A stretch of DNA of 64,000 bases from Pseudomonas chlororaphis subsp. aurantiaca. Its GTDB lineage: Bacteria > Pseudomonadota > Gammaproteobacteria > Pseudomonadales > Pseudomonadaceae. Every line of letters begins with the position of its first letter. The first letter of the stretch is position 1. A model generated the notes under the pieces. The model was not told the DNA's origin, did no database searches, and was given only the letters and a program-made list of their open reading frames with translations. The translations under genes and the position numbers were made by a program. Positions 11,195 through 20,875 of the stretch are shown here, piece by piece. The stretch is taken from contig NZ_CP059162.1 of assembly GCF_013466605.1 (NCBI RefSeq), positions 744,001-808,000 on the forward strand, in the 5' to 3' direction.

Positions 11195-12541
11195 TCAGCG
11201 GGCCGGAGCGAACCAGCCGTCGTGTTGGCGTAGCCCCAGGGCGAAGGCCAGCAGGGTCAGGCTGCGCACCAGCATGAACAACAGGAAGGTCAGCCACAGC
11301 CCGTGGTTGCCCAGGCCCTGCAAGGCCCAGGCGCAGGGCAGGGTGATGAGCACGCTGAGCAGCATGCCGTTGCGCATTTCTCGGGCGCGGGTGGCGCCGA
11401 TGAACAGACCGTCCAGCAGGTAGCTCCAGACCGCGATCAGCGGCAGGGCGGCGAGGTAAGGCAGGTAGATGAAGGCGGTCTGGCGCACTTCGGCGATGTC
11501 GGTCTGCATCTCGATGAACAGGTGCCCGGCGCACAGGAACAGCACGGCAAAACCGAGGCTGGCCAGCAGCGACCAGCCGCCAGCCACCACCAGCGAGCGG
11601 CGCAGGGCCAGGCGATCGCGGGCGCCGATGGCGTGGCCGCACAGGGCTTCCACCGCATGGGCCAGGCCGTCCAGGGCATGGGCGGTCAGCAGCAGGCCGT
11701 TGAGCAACAGGGCGTTGGCGGCCACGGTCGCGTCCCCCAGGCGAGCGCCTTGCACAGTGATCAGGAAAAACACCGATTGCAGGGCCAGGCTGCGAATGAA
11801 GATGTCACGGTTGACCGCCAGCAGCGGTCGCCAGCTGGCCCAGCGCTGCAGCGCCACCCAGGCAATCCGCCCCGGATAGGCGCGCAGGGCCGGGCGGGTC
11901 ATGGCCAGGCCGATCAGCGCGCCGGTCCATTCGGCGATCACCGAGGCCCTGGCCGAGCCGGCCACGCCCCAGTCCAGGCCCAGCACGAACCACAGGTTGA
12001 GGGCGATGTTGATCAGGTTGGTGCTCAACAGGATCGCCAGCGGCGCCCGGGCGTTCTGGGTACCGAGGAACCAGCCGACCAGGGCCATGCTGGCCAATGC
12101 CGCCGGCAGCCCGAGCAAGCGGGTATGGAAGAAGGTCCGGGTCATCTCGTCCAGCTCGGCCGAAGGCTGCATCAACTGCAAGGCCGCGCCGCTCAGCGGC
12201 ACGCCTATGGCGCCCAGCAGCAAAGCCAGCCCCATGGCCAGCAGCAGGCCCTGCACCAGGATCTGCCGCAGCGCCGCACCATCGGCGCGCCCGGCGGCCT
12301 GGGCGGCAAAGCCGGTGGCGCCCATGCGCAGAAAGCCCATGGCCCAGGCCAGAAAGGTATAGAGGCTGGCGCCGACCGCCACCGCGCCGAGCTGGTGGGC
12401 GTGGGGCAAATGGCCGATGACGGTGCTGTCGACCAGCGCCACCAGCGGCACGGAAATATTGGAGAGAATCATCGGCGCGGCCAGCGCCCACACCCGACCA
12501 TGGGTCGGACGGTGGCGCCAGGCAGAAATCAGGCTGGACAT
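11195..12541 (-). CDS. MATE family efflux transporter (DinF-like branch)
   Basis: Inner-membrane multidrug or toxin exporter driven by Na+ or H+; substrate unknown. The 448-residue protein has about 12 hydrophobic segments and the MATE start (ALAAPMILSNISVPLVALVD, IGHLP) and repeat features. The frame is open to 12589, but the ATG at 12541 has AAGGAG eight bases upstream and gives the normal N-terminus (MSSLISAWRHRPTHGRVWAL). It is convergent with speA and divergent from yfhM. Confidence 0.9.
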   Translation of the reverse strand: MSSLISAWRHRPTHGRVWALAAPMILSNISVPLVALVDSTVIGHLPHAHQLGAVAVGASLYTFLAWAMGFLRMGATGFAAQAAGRADGAALRQILVQGLLLAMGLALLLGAIGVPLSGAALQLMQPSAELDEMTRTFFHTRLLGLPAALASMALVGWFLGTQNARAPLAILLSTNLINIALNLWFVLGLDWGVAGSARASVIAEWTGALIGLAMTRPALRAYPGRIAWVALQRWASWRPLLAVNRDIFIRSLALQSVFFLITVQGARLGDATVAANALLLNGLLLTAHALDGLAHAVEALCGHAIGARDRLALRRSLVVAGGWSLLASLGFAVLFLCAGHLFIEMQTDIAEVRQTAFIYLPYLAALPLIAVWSYLLDGLFIGATRAREMRNGMLLSVLITLPCAWALQGLGNHGLWLTFLLFMLVRSLTLLAFALGLRQHDGWFAPAR

Positions 12542-12713
12542 GCAGGCTCCTTGAGAGCCGGCATTGTAGCTGCTTGCCCGCCCGGCCATGCCACCCCCTA
12601 CAAGAGGCTGCGGATGATGGGCCCTCTGTCGATCAATGTGCGCTGCGCCACAGCCAGCCGGACTGCGGTGAGATATAGTTCAACCCTTCGATACTCCTGC
12701 CTATGAGTGCCCC

Positions 12714-15700
12714 ATGCTTAACAAAGGATTGTTCCTGGCCTGTGCGCTGGCCTTGCTGAGCGCTTGCGATTCCTCGACCTCCGACAAGGCGGCGACCGCC
12801 CCGGCTCCGGCAGCGGCGGTGCCCGCGGCCAAGGCCCGGCCCGTGCAGGATGTCGCTGTCCTCAAGCAACGCTATGCCGGTCGCGAGTTGAGCGTGGTGG
12901 ACGTGTCCGAGGTGCAACTCGACGGGGCCAGCACCCTGTCGGTGAGTTTCTCGGTGCCCCTGGACCCGCAGCAGAAGTTCGCCGACAAGCTGCATCTGGT
13001 GGACAGCAAGAGCGGCAAGGTCGACGGCGCCTGGGAGCTGTCGGACAACTTCATGGAACTGCGCCTGCGCCACCTGGAGCCACAGCGCAAACTGGTGCTG
13101 ACCGTCGACGCCGGGCTGCGCGGGGTGAATGACGCGACCCTGGCCGCCGAATACGTCAGCCGCCTGGAAACCCGCGACCTGCAAGCCACGGTCGGTTTCG
13201 CCAGCCGCGGCACCCTGTTGCCGACCCGCCTCGCCGAAGGCCTGCCGGTGATCGCGCTGAACGTCGACAAGGTCGATGTCGAGTTTTTCCGCATCAAGCC
13301 CGAATCGCTGCCGGTGTTCCTCGCCCAGTGGGGGCGCAATAACAGCCTGCACAGTTACGAGTCCCGCGAACTGCTGCCGATGGCCGACCTGGTGTATGGC
13401 GGCCGCTTCGACCTCAACCCGGCACGCAACACCCGGGAAACCCTGCTGCTGCCGATCGCCGGGCTCAAGCCGCTGCAACAGCCGGGCGTGTACCTGGCGG
13501 TGATGCGCGCCTCGGGCACCTACAACTATTCGCAACCGGCCACCCTGTTCACCCTCAGCGACATCGGCCTATCGGTACACCGTTACCAGAATCGCCTGGA
13601 TGTCTTCACCCAGGCCCTGGAAGGCGGCAAGGCGCTGGACGGCGTCAGCCTGGAACTGCTGGACGGCGAAGGCCGCGTGCTTGGCCAGGGCAAGACCGAG
13701 AAGGGCGGCCATGCCGAATTGCCGCTGCCGAAGAAAGCCGAAGTGCTGCTGGCCCACCAGGGCGAGCAGACCAGCCTGCTGCGCTTGAACGGCGCCGCCC
13801 TGGACCTGGCCGAATTCAATATCGGCGGCCCCCAGCCTCATCCGTTGCAGTTCTTCGTGTTCGGCCCCCGCGACCTGTATCGCCCCGGCGAAACCGTGCT
13901 GCTCAACGCGCTGCTGCGGGACAAGGATGGCAATGCGGTCAAGCCGCAGCCGGTGAGCGTCGAAGTGCGCCGGCCGGATGAGCAGGTCAGCCGCAAGTTC
14001 GTCTGGGAGGCCGATGCCTCGGGGCTCTATCAGTACCAGCTGCAACTGGCCGGCGAAGCGCCGACCGGGCGCTGGCAGCTGGTGTTCGACCTCGGCGACG
14101 GCAAGCCGCAGTTGTATGAGTTCCTCGTGGAAGACTTCCTGCCCGAGCGCCTGGCGCTGGAACTCAAGGGCAGCGACACACCGCTCAAACCGGACGAGAC
14201 CGTCGAGATCAGCGTCAACGGTCGTTACCTGTATGGCGCCCCGGCCGCCGGCAATCGCCTGAGCGGCCAGCTCTACGTGCGGCCGCTGCGCGAGGCGGTC
14301 AAGGCCTTGCCGGGCTACCAGTTCGGCTCGGTCACCGAAGAAGAGCTGAGCCAGGACCTGGAGATAGAGGAGTCGACGCTGGATGAAAACGGCGAAGAAG
14401 TGATCGCCATGGAAAGCAAGTGGGCCGAGGCCCGTTCGCCGCTGCAACTGATCGTCCAGGGCAGCCTGCAGGAATCGGGCGGGCGCCCGATCACCCGGCG
14501 GGTGGTGCTGCCGGTATGGCCGGCGGACAGGTTGCCGGGGCTGCGCGCGCTGTTCGACGGCGCGGAAACCGACGGCGATGGCCCAGCCGAGTTCGAACTG
14601 CTGGTGGCCAACAACGAAGGCCAGAAGCTGGCCGCGGACAACCTCAAGGTGCGCCTGGTGCGCGAGCGCCGCGACTACTACTGGAACTACTCGGAAAACG
14701 ACGGCTGGAGTTATCACTTCAACGAGAAATTCCTCACCCAGGACGAACAGACCCTGAACATCAAGGCCGGCGATACCGCGAAGGTCAGCTTCCCGGTGGA
14801 GTGGGGGCCTTATCGCGTCGAGGTCGAGGACCCGCAGACCGGGCTGGTCAGCAGCCTGCGTTTCTGGGCCGGCTACCGCTCCCAGGACAACGCCGAAGGC
14901 GGCGCGGTGCGCCCCGACCAGGTCAAGCTGGCGCTGGACAAGCCGCTGTATGGCGACGGCGACACCGCCAATGTCACGGTGACCCCGCCGGCTGCCGGCA
15001 AGGGTTACCTGCTGGTGGAGTCCAGTGACGGCCCGCTGTGGTGGCAGGAAATCGACGTGCCGGCCGAGGGCAAGAGTTATGCGATCAAGCTCGATCCGAA
15101 ATGGGCACGCCACGACCTGTACGTCAGCGCGCTGGTCATCCGCCCCGGCGAGCGCAAGGCCAACATCACCCCCAAGCGCGCGGTAGGCGTATTGCACCTG
15201 CCGCTGGATCGCACCCAGCGCAAGCTCGGCCTGACCCTGACTGCGCCGGAGAAAATGCGCCCCAAGCAGCCACTCAAGGTGAAGATCCAGGCGAAGAACG
15301 CCGATGGCAGCGTGCCGAAAGAGGCCCATGTGCTGCTGGCGGCGGTGGACGTGGGCATCCTCAACATCACCGAATACCCGACCCCGGACCCGTACTCCAG
15401 CCTGTTCGGGCGCAAGGCCTATGGCGCCGACCAGCTGGATATCTACGGCCAGTTGATCGAAGCCGGCCAGGGCCGCCTGGCCAGCCTGGCCTTCGGTGGT
15501 GACGCGGCGCTGGCCAAGGGCGGCAAGCGTCCGGACACCAGCGTCACCATAGTCGCCCTGCAAAGCGCGCCGGTGACCCTCAACGAACAGGGCGAAGGCG
15601 AAATCAGTGTCGACATCCCCGACTTCAACGGTGAAGTGCGCCTGATGGCCCAGGCCTGGACCGACGAGCGCTACGGCATGGCCGAAGGCAAGACGGTGAT

Positions 15701-17618
15701 CGCCGCGCCGCTGATCGCCGAACTGTCGGCGCCGCGTTTCCTCGCCGGCGGCGACCAGACCACCCTGGCGCTGGATCTGTCCAACCTCTCGGGCAAAGCG
15801 CAGAAGCTCGATGTGCAACTGAGCGCCGAAGGCCAGCTGGCGCTGATCAACGAGACCCATCGGAGCGTGCAACTGACCCAGGGCCAGCGCACTACGCTGC
15901 GTATCCCGGTGCGGGCGCTGGGCGGCTTCGGCCAGGGCAAGGTCAAGGTGCTGGTCAATGGCCTGGATCTTCCCGGCGAGAGCCTGCCGCCGTTCAGCCG
16001 CGAATGGACCCTGGGCGTGCGACCGGCCTATCCGGCGTTGCTCAGGCATTACCGCGCGGTGCTCAAGGATCAGCCGTGGAGCCTGCCGGAAGGCGAGCTG
16101 GCGGCGTTCGAACCGGCCGGGCGCGAAGCGCTGCTGAGCCTGTCGAGCCGGCCGCCGCTGAACCTCGGCGAGCAGATCCGCGCACTCAAGGCCTACCCCT
16201 ACGGTTGCCTGGAGCAGACTACCAGCGGCCTGTATCCGGCGTTGTACGCCGATGCCGTCAGCCTGAAACGCCTGGGCCTGGAAGGCGAGCCGGATGCCGA
16301 GCGCAAGCGCAAGATCGAGCTGGGCATCGAACGCCTGCTGGGCATGCAGCGCTACAACGGCAGCTTCGGCCTGTGGGGCGCGGACGGCGAAGAGGAATAC
16401 TGGCTGACCGCCTACGTCACCGACTTCCTGCTGCGGGCCCGCGACCAGGGCTTCGCGGTACCGGCCGAGGCGCTGAAGAAGGCCAACGAACGCCTGCTGC
16501 GTTACCTGCAGGAGCGCAACCTGATCGAGGTCAACTACAGCGAAAACGCCGAGCACACGCGCTTTGCCGTGCAGGCCTACGCCGGGCTGGTATTGGCGCG
16601 CAGTCAACAGGCGCCGCTGGGCGCGCTGCGCAGCCTGTTCGAGCGGCGTACCGATGCGCGCTCCGGCCTGCCGCTGGTGCAACTGGCCATCGCCCTGCAG
16701 AAAATGGGCGACCAGCCACGGGCCGAGCAGGCCTTGACCGCCGGCCTCGCGGCCTCGCGCAACAGCAAGGACTGGCTGGCCGACTACGGCAGCCCGCTAC
16801 GGGATCAGGCGCTGATCCTGGCGCTGCTGGAAGAGAACGACCTGGCCAAGGGCAAGCGCGAGGAACGGCTGTTCGAGCTGTCCGACCAACTGGCCGCCAG
16901 CCCGTACCTGTCGACCCAGGAGCGTAACTCGCTGTTCCTCGCCGGTCGTGGCCTGCTGGGCAAGCCGGAAGCCAACTGGACCGCGCAACTGAGCAGTGGC
17001 GGCGAAAGCCGTGAGCTGAACAACGGCCAGCCGGGCCTGAAACTGCAAGACGCGTTGCTGGCGTCGCCGTTGTCGGTGCGCAATCAGGGCAGCGAACCGG
17101 TGTACCAGCAACTGACTATTTCCGGTTATCCACAGCATGCGCCGCTGGCCGGTGGCGAGAACCTGAGCATTCGTCGCGAATACCTGGGGATGAACGGCCA
17201 GCCGCTGGACCTGCGGGCCCTGGGCAGCGGTGACCTGGTGCTGGTGCACCTGGCGGTCAGCGCCAAGCAGCGGGTGCCGGATGCGCTGGTGGTGGACCTG
17301 CTGCCGGCCGGCCTGGAGCTGGAAAACCAGAACCTGGCGCAGAGTGCCGCCAGCCTGGAAAACGCCAGCAGTCAGGTCAAGGAATGGCGTGAGTCGATGC
17401 AGAACGCCAGCCTCAAGCACCAGGAGTTCCGCGATGACCGCTACGTGGCGGCGCTGAACCTGGACGGCTACGACAGCGTCACGCACCTGCTGTACCTGGC
17501 ACGCGCGGTCACGCCCGGCACCTATCGCGTGCCACCGCCGCAAGTGGAGTCGATGTATCGGCCGAACTGGCAGGCCGTGGGTGAAACCCTGCCGGAGATG
17601 GTGATCAAGGGGCGTTGA
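12714..17618 (+). CDS. yfhM: Bacterial alpha-2-macroglobulin lipoprotein (YfhM/ECAM-like)
   Basis: Periplasmic protease-trapping protein anchored to the inner membrane, thought to protect the cell when the envelope is breached. The 1634-residue product opens with a lipoprotein signal (LLSAC at Cys18) and a low-complexity Ala/Pro linker. It then has many macroglobulin domains (for example FVFGPRDLYRPGETVLLNAL), the internal-thioester sequence YGCLEQ with Cys1165, and alpha-helical TED repeats after it. The thioester Cys and Gln are intact, so the covalent trap should work. pbpC lies downstream, the pairing known in E. coli and many other proteobacteria, and supports a role in wall repair and defence. 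Confidence 0.95.
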   Translation: MLNKGLFLACALALLSACDSSTSDKAATAPAPAAAVPAAKARPVQDVAVLKQRYAGRELSVVDVSEVQLDGASTLSVSFSVPLDPQQKFADKLHLVDSKSGKVDGAWELSDNFMELRLRHLEPQRKLVLTVDAGLRGVNDATLAAEYVSRLETRDLQATVGFASRGTLLPTRLAEGLPVIALNVDKVDVEFFRIKPESLPVFLAQWGRNNSLHSYESRELLPMADLVYGGRFDLNPARNTRETLLLPIAGLKPLQQPGVYLAVMRASGTYNYSQPATLFTLSDIGLSVHRYQNRLDVFTQALEGGKALDGVSLELLDGEGRVLGQGKTEKGGHAELPLPKKAEVLLAHQGEQTSLLRLNGAALDLAEFNIGGPQPHPLQFFVFGPRDLYRPGETVLLNALLRDKDGNAVKPQPVSVEVRRPDEQVSRKFVWEADASGLYQYQLQLAGEAPTGRWQLVFDLGDGKPQLYEFLVEDFLPERLALELKGSDTPLKPDETVEISVNGRYLYGAPAAGNRLSGQLYVRPLREAVKALPGYQFGSVTEEELSQDLEIEESTLDENGEEVIAMESKWAEARSPLQLIVQGSLQESGGRPITRRVVLPVWPADRLPGLRALFDGAETDGDGPAEFELLVANNEGQKLAADNLKVRLVRERRDYYWNYSENDGWSYHFNEKFLTQDEQTLNIKAGDTAKVSFPVEWGPYRVEVEDPQTGLVSSLRFWAGYRSQDNAEGGAVRPDQVKLALDKPLYGDGDTANVTVTPPAAGKGYLLVESSDGPLWWQEIDVPAEGKSYAIKLDPKWARHDLYVSALVIRPGERKANITPKRAVGVLHLPLDRTQRKLGLTLTAPEKMRPKQPLKVKIQAKNADGSVPKEAHVLLAAVDVGILNITEYPTPDPYSSLFGRKAYGADQLDIYGQLIEAGQGRLASLAFGGDAALAKGGKRPDTSVTIVALQSAPVTLNEQGEGEISVDIPDFNGEVRLMAQAWTDERYGMAEGKTVIAAPLIAELSAPRFLAGGDQTTLALDLSNLSGKAQKLDVQLSAEGQLALINETHRSVQLTQGQRTTLRIPVRALGGFGQGKVKVLVNGLDLPGESLPPFSREWTLGVRPAYPALLRHYRAVLKDQPWSLPEGELAAFEPAGREALLSLSSRPPLNLGEQIRALKAYPYGCLEQTTSGLYPALYADAVSLKRLGLEGEPDAERKRKIELGIERLLGMQRYNGSFGLWGADGEEEYWLTAYVTDFLLRARDQGFAVPAEALKKANERLLRYLQERNLIEVNYSENAEHTRFAVQAYAGLVLARSQQAPLGALRSLFERRTDARSGLPLVQLAIALQKMGDQPRAEQALTAGLAASRNSKDWLADYGSPLRDQALILALLEENDLAKGKREERLFELSDQLAASPYLSTQERNSLFLAGRGLLGKPEANWTAQLSSGGESRELNNGQPGLKLQDALLASPLSVRNQGSEPVYQQLTISGYPQHAPLAGGENLSIRREYLGMNGQPLDLRALGSGDLVLVHLAVSAKQRVPDALVVDLLPAGLELENQNLAQSAASLENASSQVKEWRESMQNASLKHQEFRDDRYVAALNLDGYDSVTHLLYLARAVTPGTYRVPPPQVESMYRPNWQAVGETLPEMVIKGR

Positions 17619-17625
17619 GAAAGGG

Positions 17626-17668
17626 ATTGCGGCAAGCTCGCCCCGCCAGGAGCGAGCTTGCCGGCGAT
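17626..17668. repeat. REP palindrome, second family
   Basis: GCGGCAAGCTCGC (17629-17641) is matched by GCGAGCTTGCCGGC (17652-17665). It belongs with the GGCAAGC-type REPs at 61005, 62317 and 63859. It lies just after the yfhM stop, between convergent genes. Confidence 0.75.
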
Positions 17669-17682
17669 CAACTGTCGGGCGG

Positions 17683-17976
17683 TCAGTGCACCACCCAGCT
17701 CAGCAGCCACAACCCCAGCAGCAACCAGATGATGCCCATGACGATCGAGGCGCGCATGAAGGCGCGGACCGCCGAGTACAGCAGCATCAGCCCGACGATC
17801 AGGGTAATGATGCTGATGATCGAAGTGTCCATGCCCAGCGCCCGCGACAAGCCGTCGATAAAGTTGCCGCCGGCGTTCGTCAGGGCGTTGAACAGACCGC
17901 TGAGGCCATCGACGATAAACCGTATGACCGAGCCCAGCGCCTGGCCGAGCCATTCAAAAAAGCTTTCTACCTGCAT
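17683..17976 (-). CDS. Small hydrophobic protein of unknown function
   Basis: A 97-residue protein with an N-terminal half rich in Gly/Leu amphipathic segments and two C-terminal membrane helices (SIISIITLIVGLMLLYSAVR and ASIVMGIIWLLLGLWLLSW). No family was recognised. It is encoded opposite to yfhM and pbpC and lies between them, convergent with yfhM. Its hydropathy pattern and good codon usage suggest a real gene; an inner-membrane location is inferred. Confidence 0.65.
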   Translation of the reverse strand: MQVESFFEWLGQALGSVIRFIVDGLSGLFNALTNAGGNFIDGLSRALGMDTSIISIITLIVGLMLLYSAVRAFMRASIVMGIIWLLLGLWLLSWVVH

Positions 17977-18076
17977 GCGTGCATCCTGATGAAAAAGTTG
18001 GCGTGCTTGCCAGACCTGAGCCTTTGGCCATCAATCGCGCTGGCGAGTTCCGTTCCAAGCATAGAGGTTCGCGGGT

Positions 18077-20506
18077 TTGATTTTTCGATTAGTTGTATCG
18101 CGCCTGCGCAGTTTCGGGGGGCGAATATCCGGCCAGGCAAAGGCGCCCGGCTTGCCATCGGCGCAAGCGGGCGGTCGCCGTGGCTGGTGCATCCTGCGGA
18201 GGGTGCTGGGTGGCCTGTTGCTGATGTGGGCCGGGCTCTGGCTGGCCGACCGCAACTGGCCGCTGCCGCTGCCCAAGGATGACCTGGCGCGGGTGGTGCT
18301 GGCCGAGGATGGCACGCCACTGTGGCGCTTCGCCGATGCCAATGGCGTCTGGCGTTATCCGGTGCGCACCGACGAAGTCTCGCCCTATTACCTGGACGCG
18401 CTGCTGACCTACGAAGACCGCTGGTTCTACAGCCATCCCGGGGTCAACCCGATGGCGCTGGCGCGTGCTGCCTGGCAGAACCTCACGGGCGGGCGGGTGT
18501 TGTCCGGCGGCAGCACCCTGTCGATGCAGGTGGCGCGCCTGCTCGATCCGCACTCGCGGACCTGGCACGGAAAGCTGCGCCAGCTGTGGCGCACCGCGCA
18601 GCTGGAATGGCACCTGAGCAAGCAGCAGATCCTCACGCTCTACCTCAACCGCGCGCCGTTCGGCGGCACCCTGCAGGGGGTGGCCGCGGCCAGCTGGGCT
18701 TACCTGGGCAAGTCGCCGCAACACCTGACCCACGCCGAAGCCGCGCTGCTGGCGGTGCTGCCCCAGGCGCCGAGCCGGCTGCGCCCGGACCGGCATGCCG
18801 CGCGGGCACAGGCGGCCCGGGACAAGGTGTTGCAGCGCCTGGCGCAGTTCCAGGTCTGGCCGCAGTCGGCGGTGGACGAAGCCTTGCAGGAACCCCTGTT
18901 GCTGGCGCCGCGACTGGAGCCGAGCCTGGCGCCCTTGCTCGCGCGCCGGCTGAACCGTCCGGACAGCCCGCCGCTGATCCGCACCACCCTGGACGCCAAC
19001 CTGCAACGCCGCCTGGAAGACCTGCTGCTGGGCTGGCGCGCGCGTCTGCCGGAGCACACCTCGGCGGCAATCCTGGTGGTCGAGGCGCAGAGCATGGCCG
19101 TGCGCGCCTACCTGGGTTCGGTGGATATCAACGACGCGCGGCGCTTCGGCCATGTGGACATGATCAGCGCCATGCGCTCGCCGGGTTCGACCCTCAAGCC
19201 CTTCCTTTATGGCATGGCGCTGGATGCCGGGTTGATCCATTCCGAATCGCTGCTGCAAGACGTGCCCCGGCGTTATGGCGACTACCGGCCGGGCAACTTT
19301 TCCATGGGCTTCAGCGGCGCGGTGTCGGCCAGCACCGCCCTGGCCACCTCGCTGAACCTGCCGGCGGTGCAACTGCTGGAAGCCTACGGACCGAAACGGT
19401 TTGCCGCCGAAATGCGCATCGGCGGCATGCCCCTGACTCTGCCGGCGCTGGCGGAACCGAACCTGGCGCTGATTCTCGGCGGCGCCGGCAGCCGCCTGGA
19501 GGACCTGGTCAGCGGCTACAGTGCCTTCGCCCGTGGCGGCAAGAGCGCCAGCCTCCGACTGCAACCGGACGATGTGTTGCGCGAGCGGCCCTTGCTGTCC
19601 CCCGGTTCGGCGTGGATCGTGCGGCGCATTCTCAGCGGCCAGGCGCGTCCGGATCGCGATCCGCGGGCCGAGCTGGTGCAGCGCCCGGTGCTGGCCTGGA
19701 AGACCGGCACCAGCTACGGCTTTCGCGATGCCTGGGCGATCGGTGTCGGGCCGCGTTACCTGATCGGCATCTGGATTGGCCGCCCGGACGGCACCCCGGT
19801 ACCGGGCCAGTTCGGCCTGGCTTCGGCTGCGCCGTTGATGCTGCAAGTGCACGATGTGCTGATCAACCGCGACAGCCAGCGCGGCATCAGCGCGCCGGTA
19901 CAGCCGGTGCCGATGAATGTCGGAGTGGCGGCGATCTGCTGGCCGCTGGGCCAGCCCATGAGCCGCAGCGATCCGAACTGCCGCCGCCAGCGTTTCGCCT
20001 GGACCCTGGACGGCACCACGCCGCCGACCTTGCAGGCGGCGGATCAACCCTTGGGCGTCGGCCTGCTGGAGAAAGTCTGGGTCAATGCCAAGGGCCTGCG
20101 GGTCGACGCCAAGTGCCCAGGGGCGCAGGCGCGGGATATCGCGCTGTGGCCGGCGCCGCTGGAGCCTTGGTTGCCGCGCATCGAACGGCGTGAAGCGCGC
20201 CTGCCGGCCAACGACCCGGATTGCCCGGGGCCGGCCCTGGCGGCAGCCGCGCCCTTGTCCATCGTCGGCGTGCGCGAGGGCGATCGGCTGCGCCGTCCGG
20301 CGGCCAGCCAGGAACTGCTGCGGCTCAAGCTGTCGGCCCTGGGTGGCAGCGGCCGGCGCTGGTGGTTCGTCAACGGCGAGCCGCTGGGCGAGAGTGCCAA
20401 CCAGGACAGCATCAACGCCAGCTTCGAACGGTTGGGGCCTTATCAACTGAGCGTGCTGGACGAAGGCGGACAGACGGCGCGGGTCGAGTTCAGCGTTATC
20501 GATTGA
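18077..20506 (+). CDS. pbpC: Penicillin-binding protein 1C
   Basis: Bifunctional-type peptidoglycan synthase. The protein of up to 809 residues has one N-terminal membrane segment (LGGLLLMWAGLWLA), a GT51 glycosyltransferase domain (YEDRWFYSHPGVNP, GGSTLSMQVARLL, LYLNRAPFGG), a transpeptidase domain with SPGSTLK (Ser371) and KTGTS (Lys542), and the PBP1C-specific C-terminal domain ending in RWWFVNGEPL. Residue-level resemblance to E. coli PbpC is strong. The frame opens at a TTG (18077) and there is no ATG before the membrane segment, so the exact start is uncertain. It is functionally paired with yfhM. Confidence 0.95.
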   Translation: MIFRLVVSRLRSFGGRISGQAKAPGLPSAQAGGRRGWCILRRVLGGLLLMWAGLWLADRNWPLPLPKDDLARVVLAEDGTPLWRFADANGVWRYPVRTDEVSPYYLDALLTYEDRWFYSHPGVNPMALARAAWQNLTGGRVLSGGSTLSMQVARLLDPHSRTWHGKLRQLWRTAQLEWHLSKQQILTLYLNRAPFGGTLQGVAAASWAYLGKSPQHLTHAEAALLAVLPQAPSRLRPDRHAARAQAARDKVLQRLAQFQVWPQSAVDEALQEPLLLAPRLEPSLAPLLARRLNRPDSPPLIRTTLDANLQRRLEDLLLGWRARLPEHTSAAILVVEAQSMAVRAYLGSVDINDARRFGHVDMISAMRSPGSTLKPFLYGMALDAGLIHSESLLQDVPRRYGDYRPGNFSMGFSGAVSASTALATSLNLPAVQLLEAYGPKRFAAEMRIGGMPLTLPALAEPNLALILGGAGSRLEDLVSGYSAFARGGKSASLRLQPDDVLRERPLLSPGSAWIVRRILSGQARPDRDPRAELVQRPVLAWKTGTSYGFRDAWAIGVGPRYLIGIWIGRPDGTPVPGQFGLASAAPLMLQVHDVLINRDSQRGISAPVQPVPMNVGVAAICWPLGQPMSRSDPNCRRQRFAWTLDGTTPPTLQAADQPLGVGLLEKVWVNAKGLRVDAKCPGAQARDIALWPAPLEPWLPRIERREARLPANDPDCPGPALAAAAPLSIVGVREGDRLRRPAASQELLRLKLSALGGSGRRWWFVNGEPLGESANQDSINASFERLGPYQLSVLDEGGQTARVEFSVID

Positions 20507-20572
20507 GAGGGGCGGGCGGGCCTTGCCTTCACTCGCCATCCCCCCGAAGCTATACGCCTTCAGGAGACCCCG

Positions 20573-20875
20573 ATGAACCTAGACGAACTGACCCAACGCC
20601 TGCACGCCATTCGCGACCGCAATGACTGGCGGCAATTTCACAGCCCGAAGAACCTTGCCATGGCCGCCAGCGTGGAGATGGCCGAGCTGGTGGAAATCTT
20701 CCAGTGGCTGAGCGAAGACCAGTCGCGGCAGCTGCCGGCCGACAAGCTGGCCCACGCCGGCCAGGAAGTCGGTGACATCGTGCTGTACCTGTTGCTGCTG
20801 TGCAGCGAACTGGGCCTGGACCTGGAGCAGGTGGTGCGCAGCAAGCTGGCCGACAGCGAACGGCGGTTCAGCTGA
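20573..20875 (+). CDS. MazG-like nucleotide pyrophosphohydrolase
   Basis: All-alpha NTP pyrophosphohydrolase of the small MazG-like (RS21-C6/dCTPase) type, probably removing abnormal or excess dNTPs. The 100-residue protein has the signature acidic motifs EMAELVEIFQW (ExxE region) and EVGDIVLYLLLL (ExxD region), and HSPKNLAMAASVE resembles the substrate-binding segment. AGGAGACC precedes the ATG. Its TGA overlaps the ATG of cmoM by one base (TGATG), so translation is coupled. Confidence 0.88.
   Translation: MNLDELTQRLHAIRDRNDWRQFHSPKNLAMAASVEMAELVEIFQWLSEDQSRQLPADKLAHAGQEVGDIVLYLLLLCSELGLDLEQVVRSKLADSERRFS

Noticed and set aside
13569..16682. Open frame of 1037 codons antisense to yfhM, and similar long frames antisense to ctpL, gcbA, pbpC and pprA
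   Set aside because: In GC-rich Pseudomonas DNA the frame opposite a strongly expressed gene is often open. These translations are rich in Gln, His, Arg and Ala, have no recognisable domain and lack ribosome binding sites.
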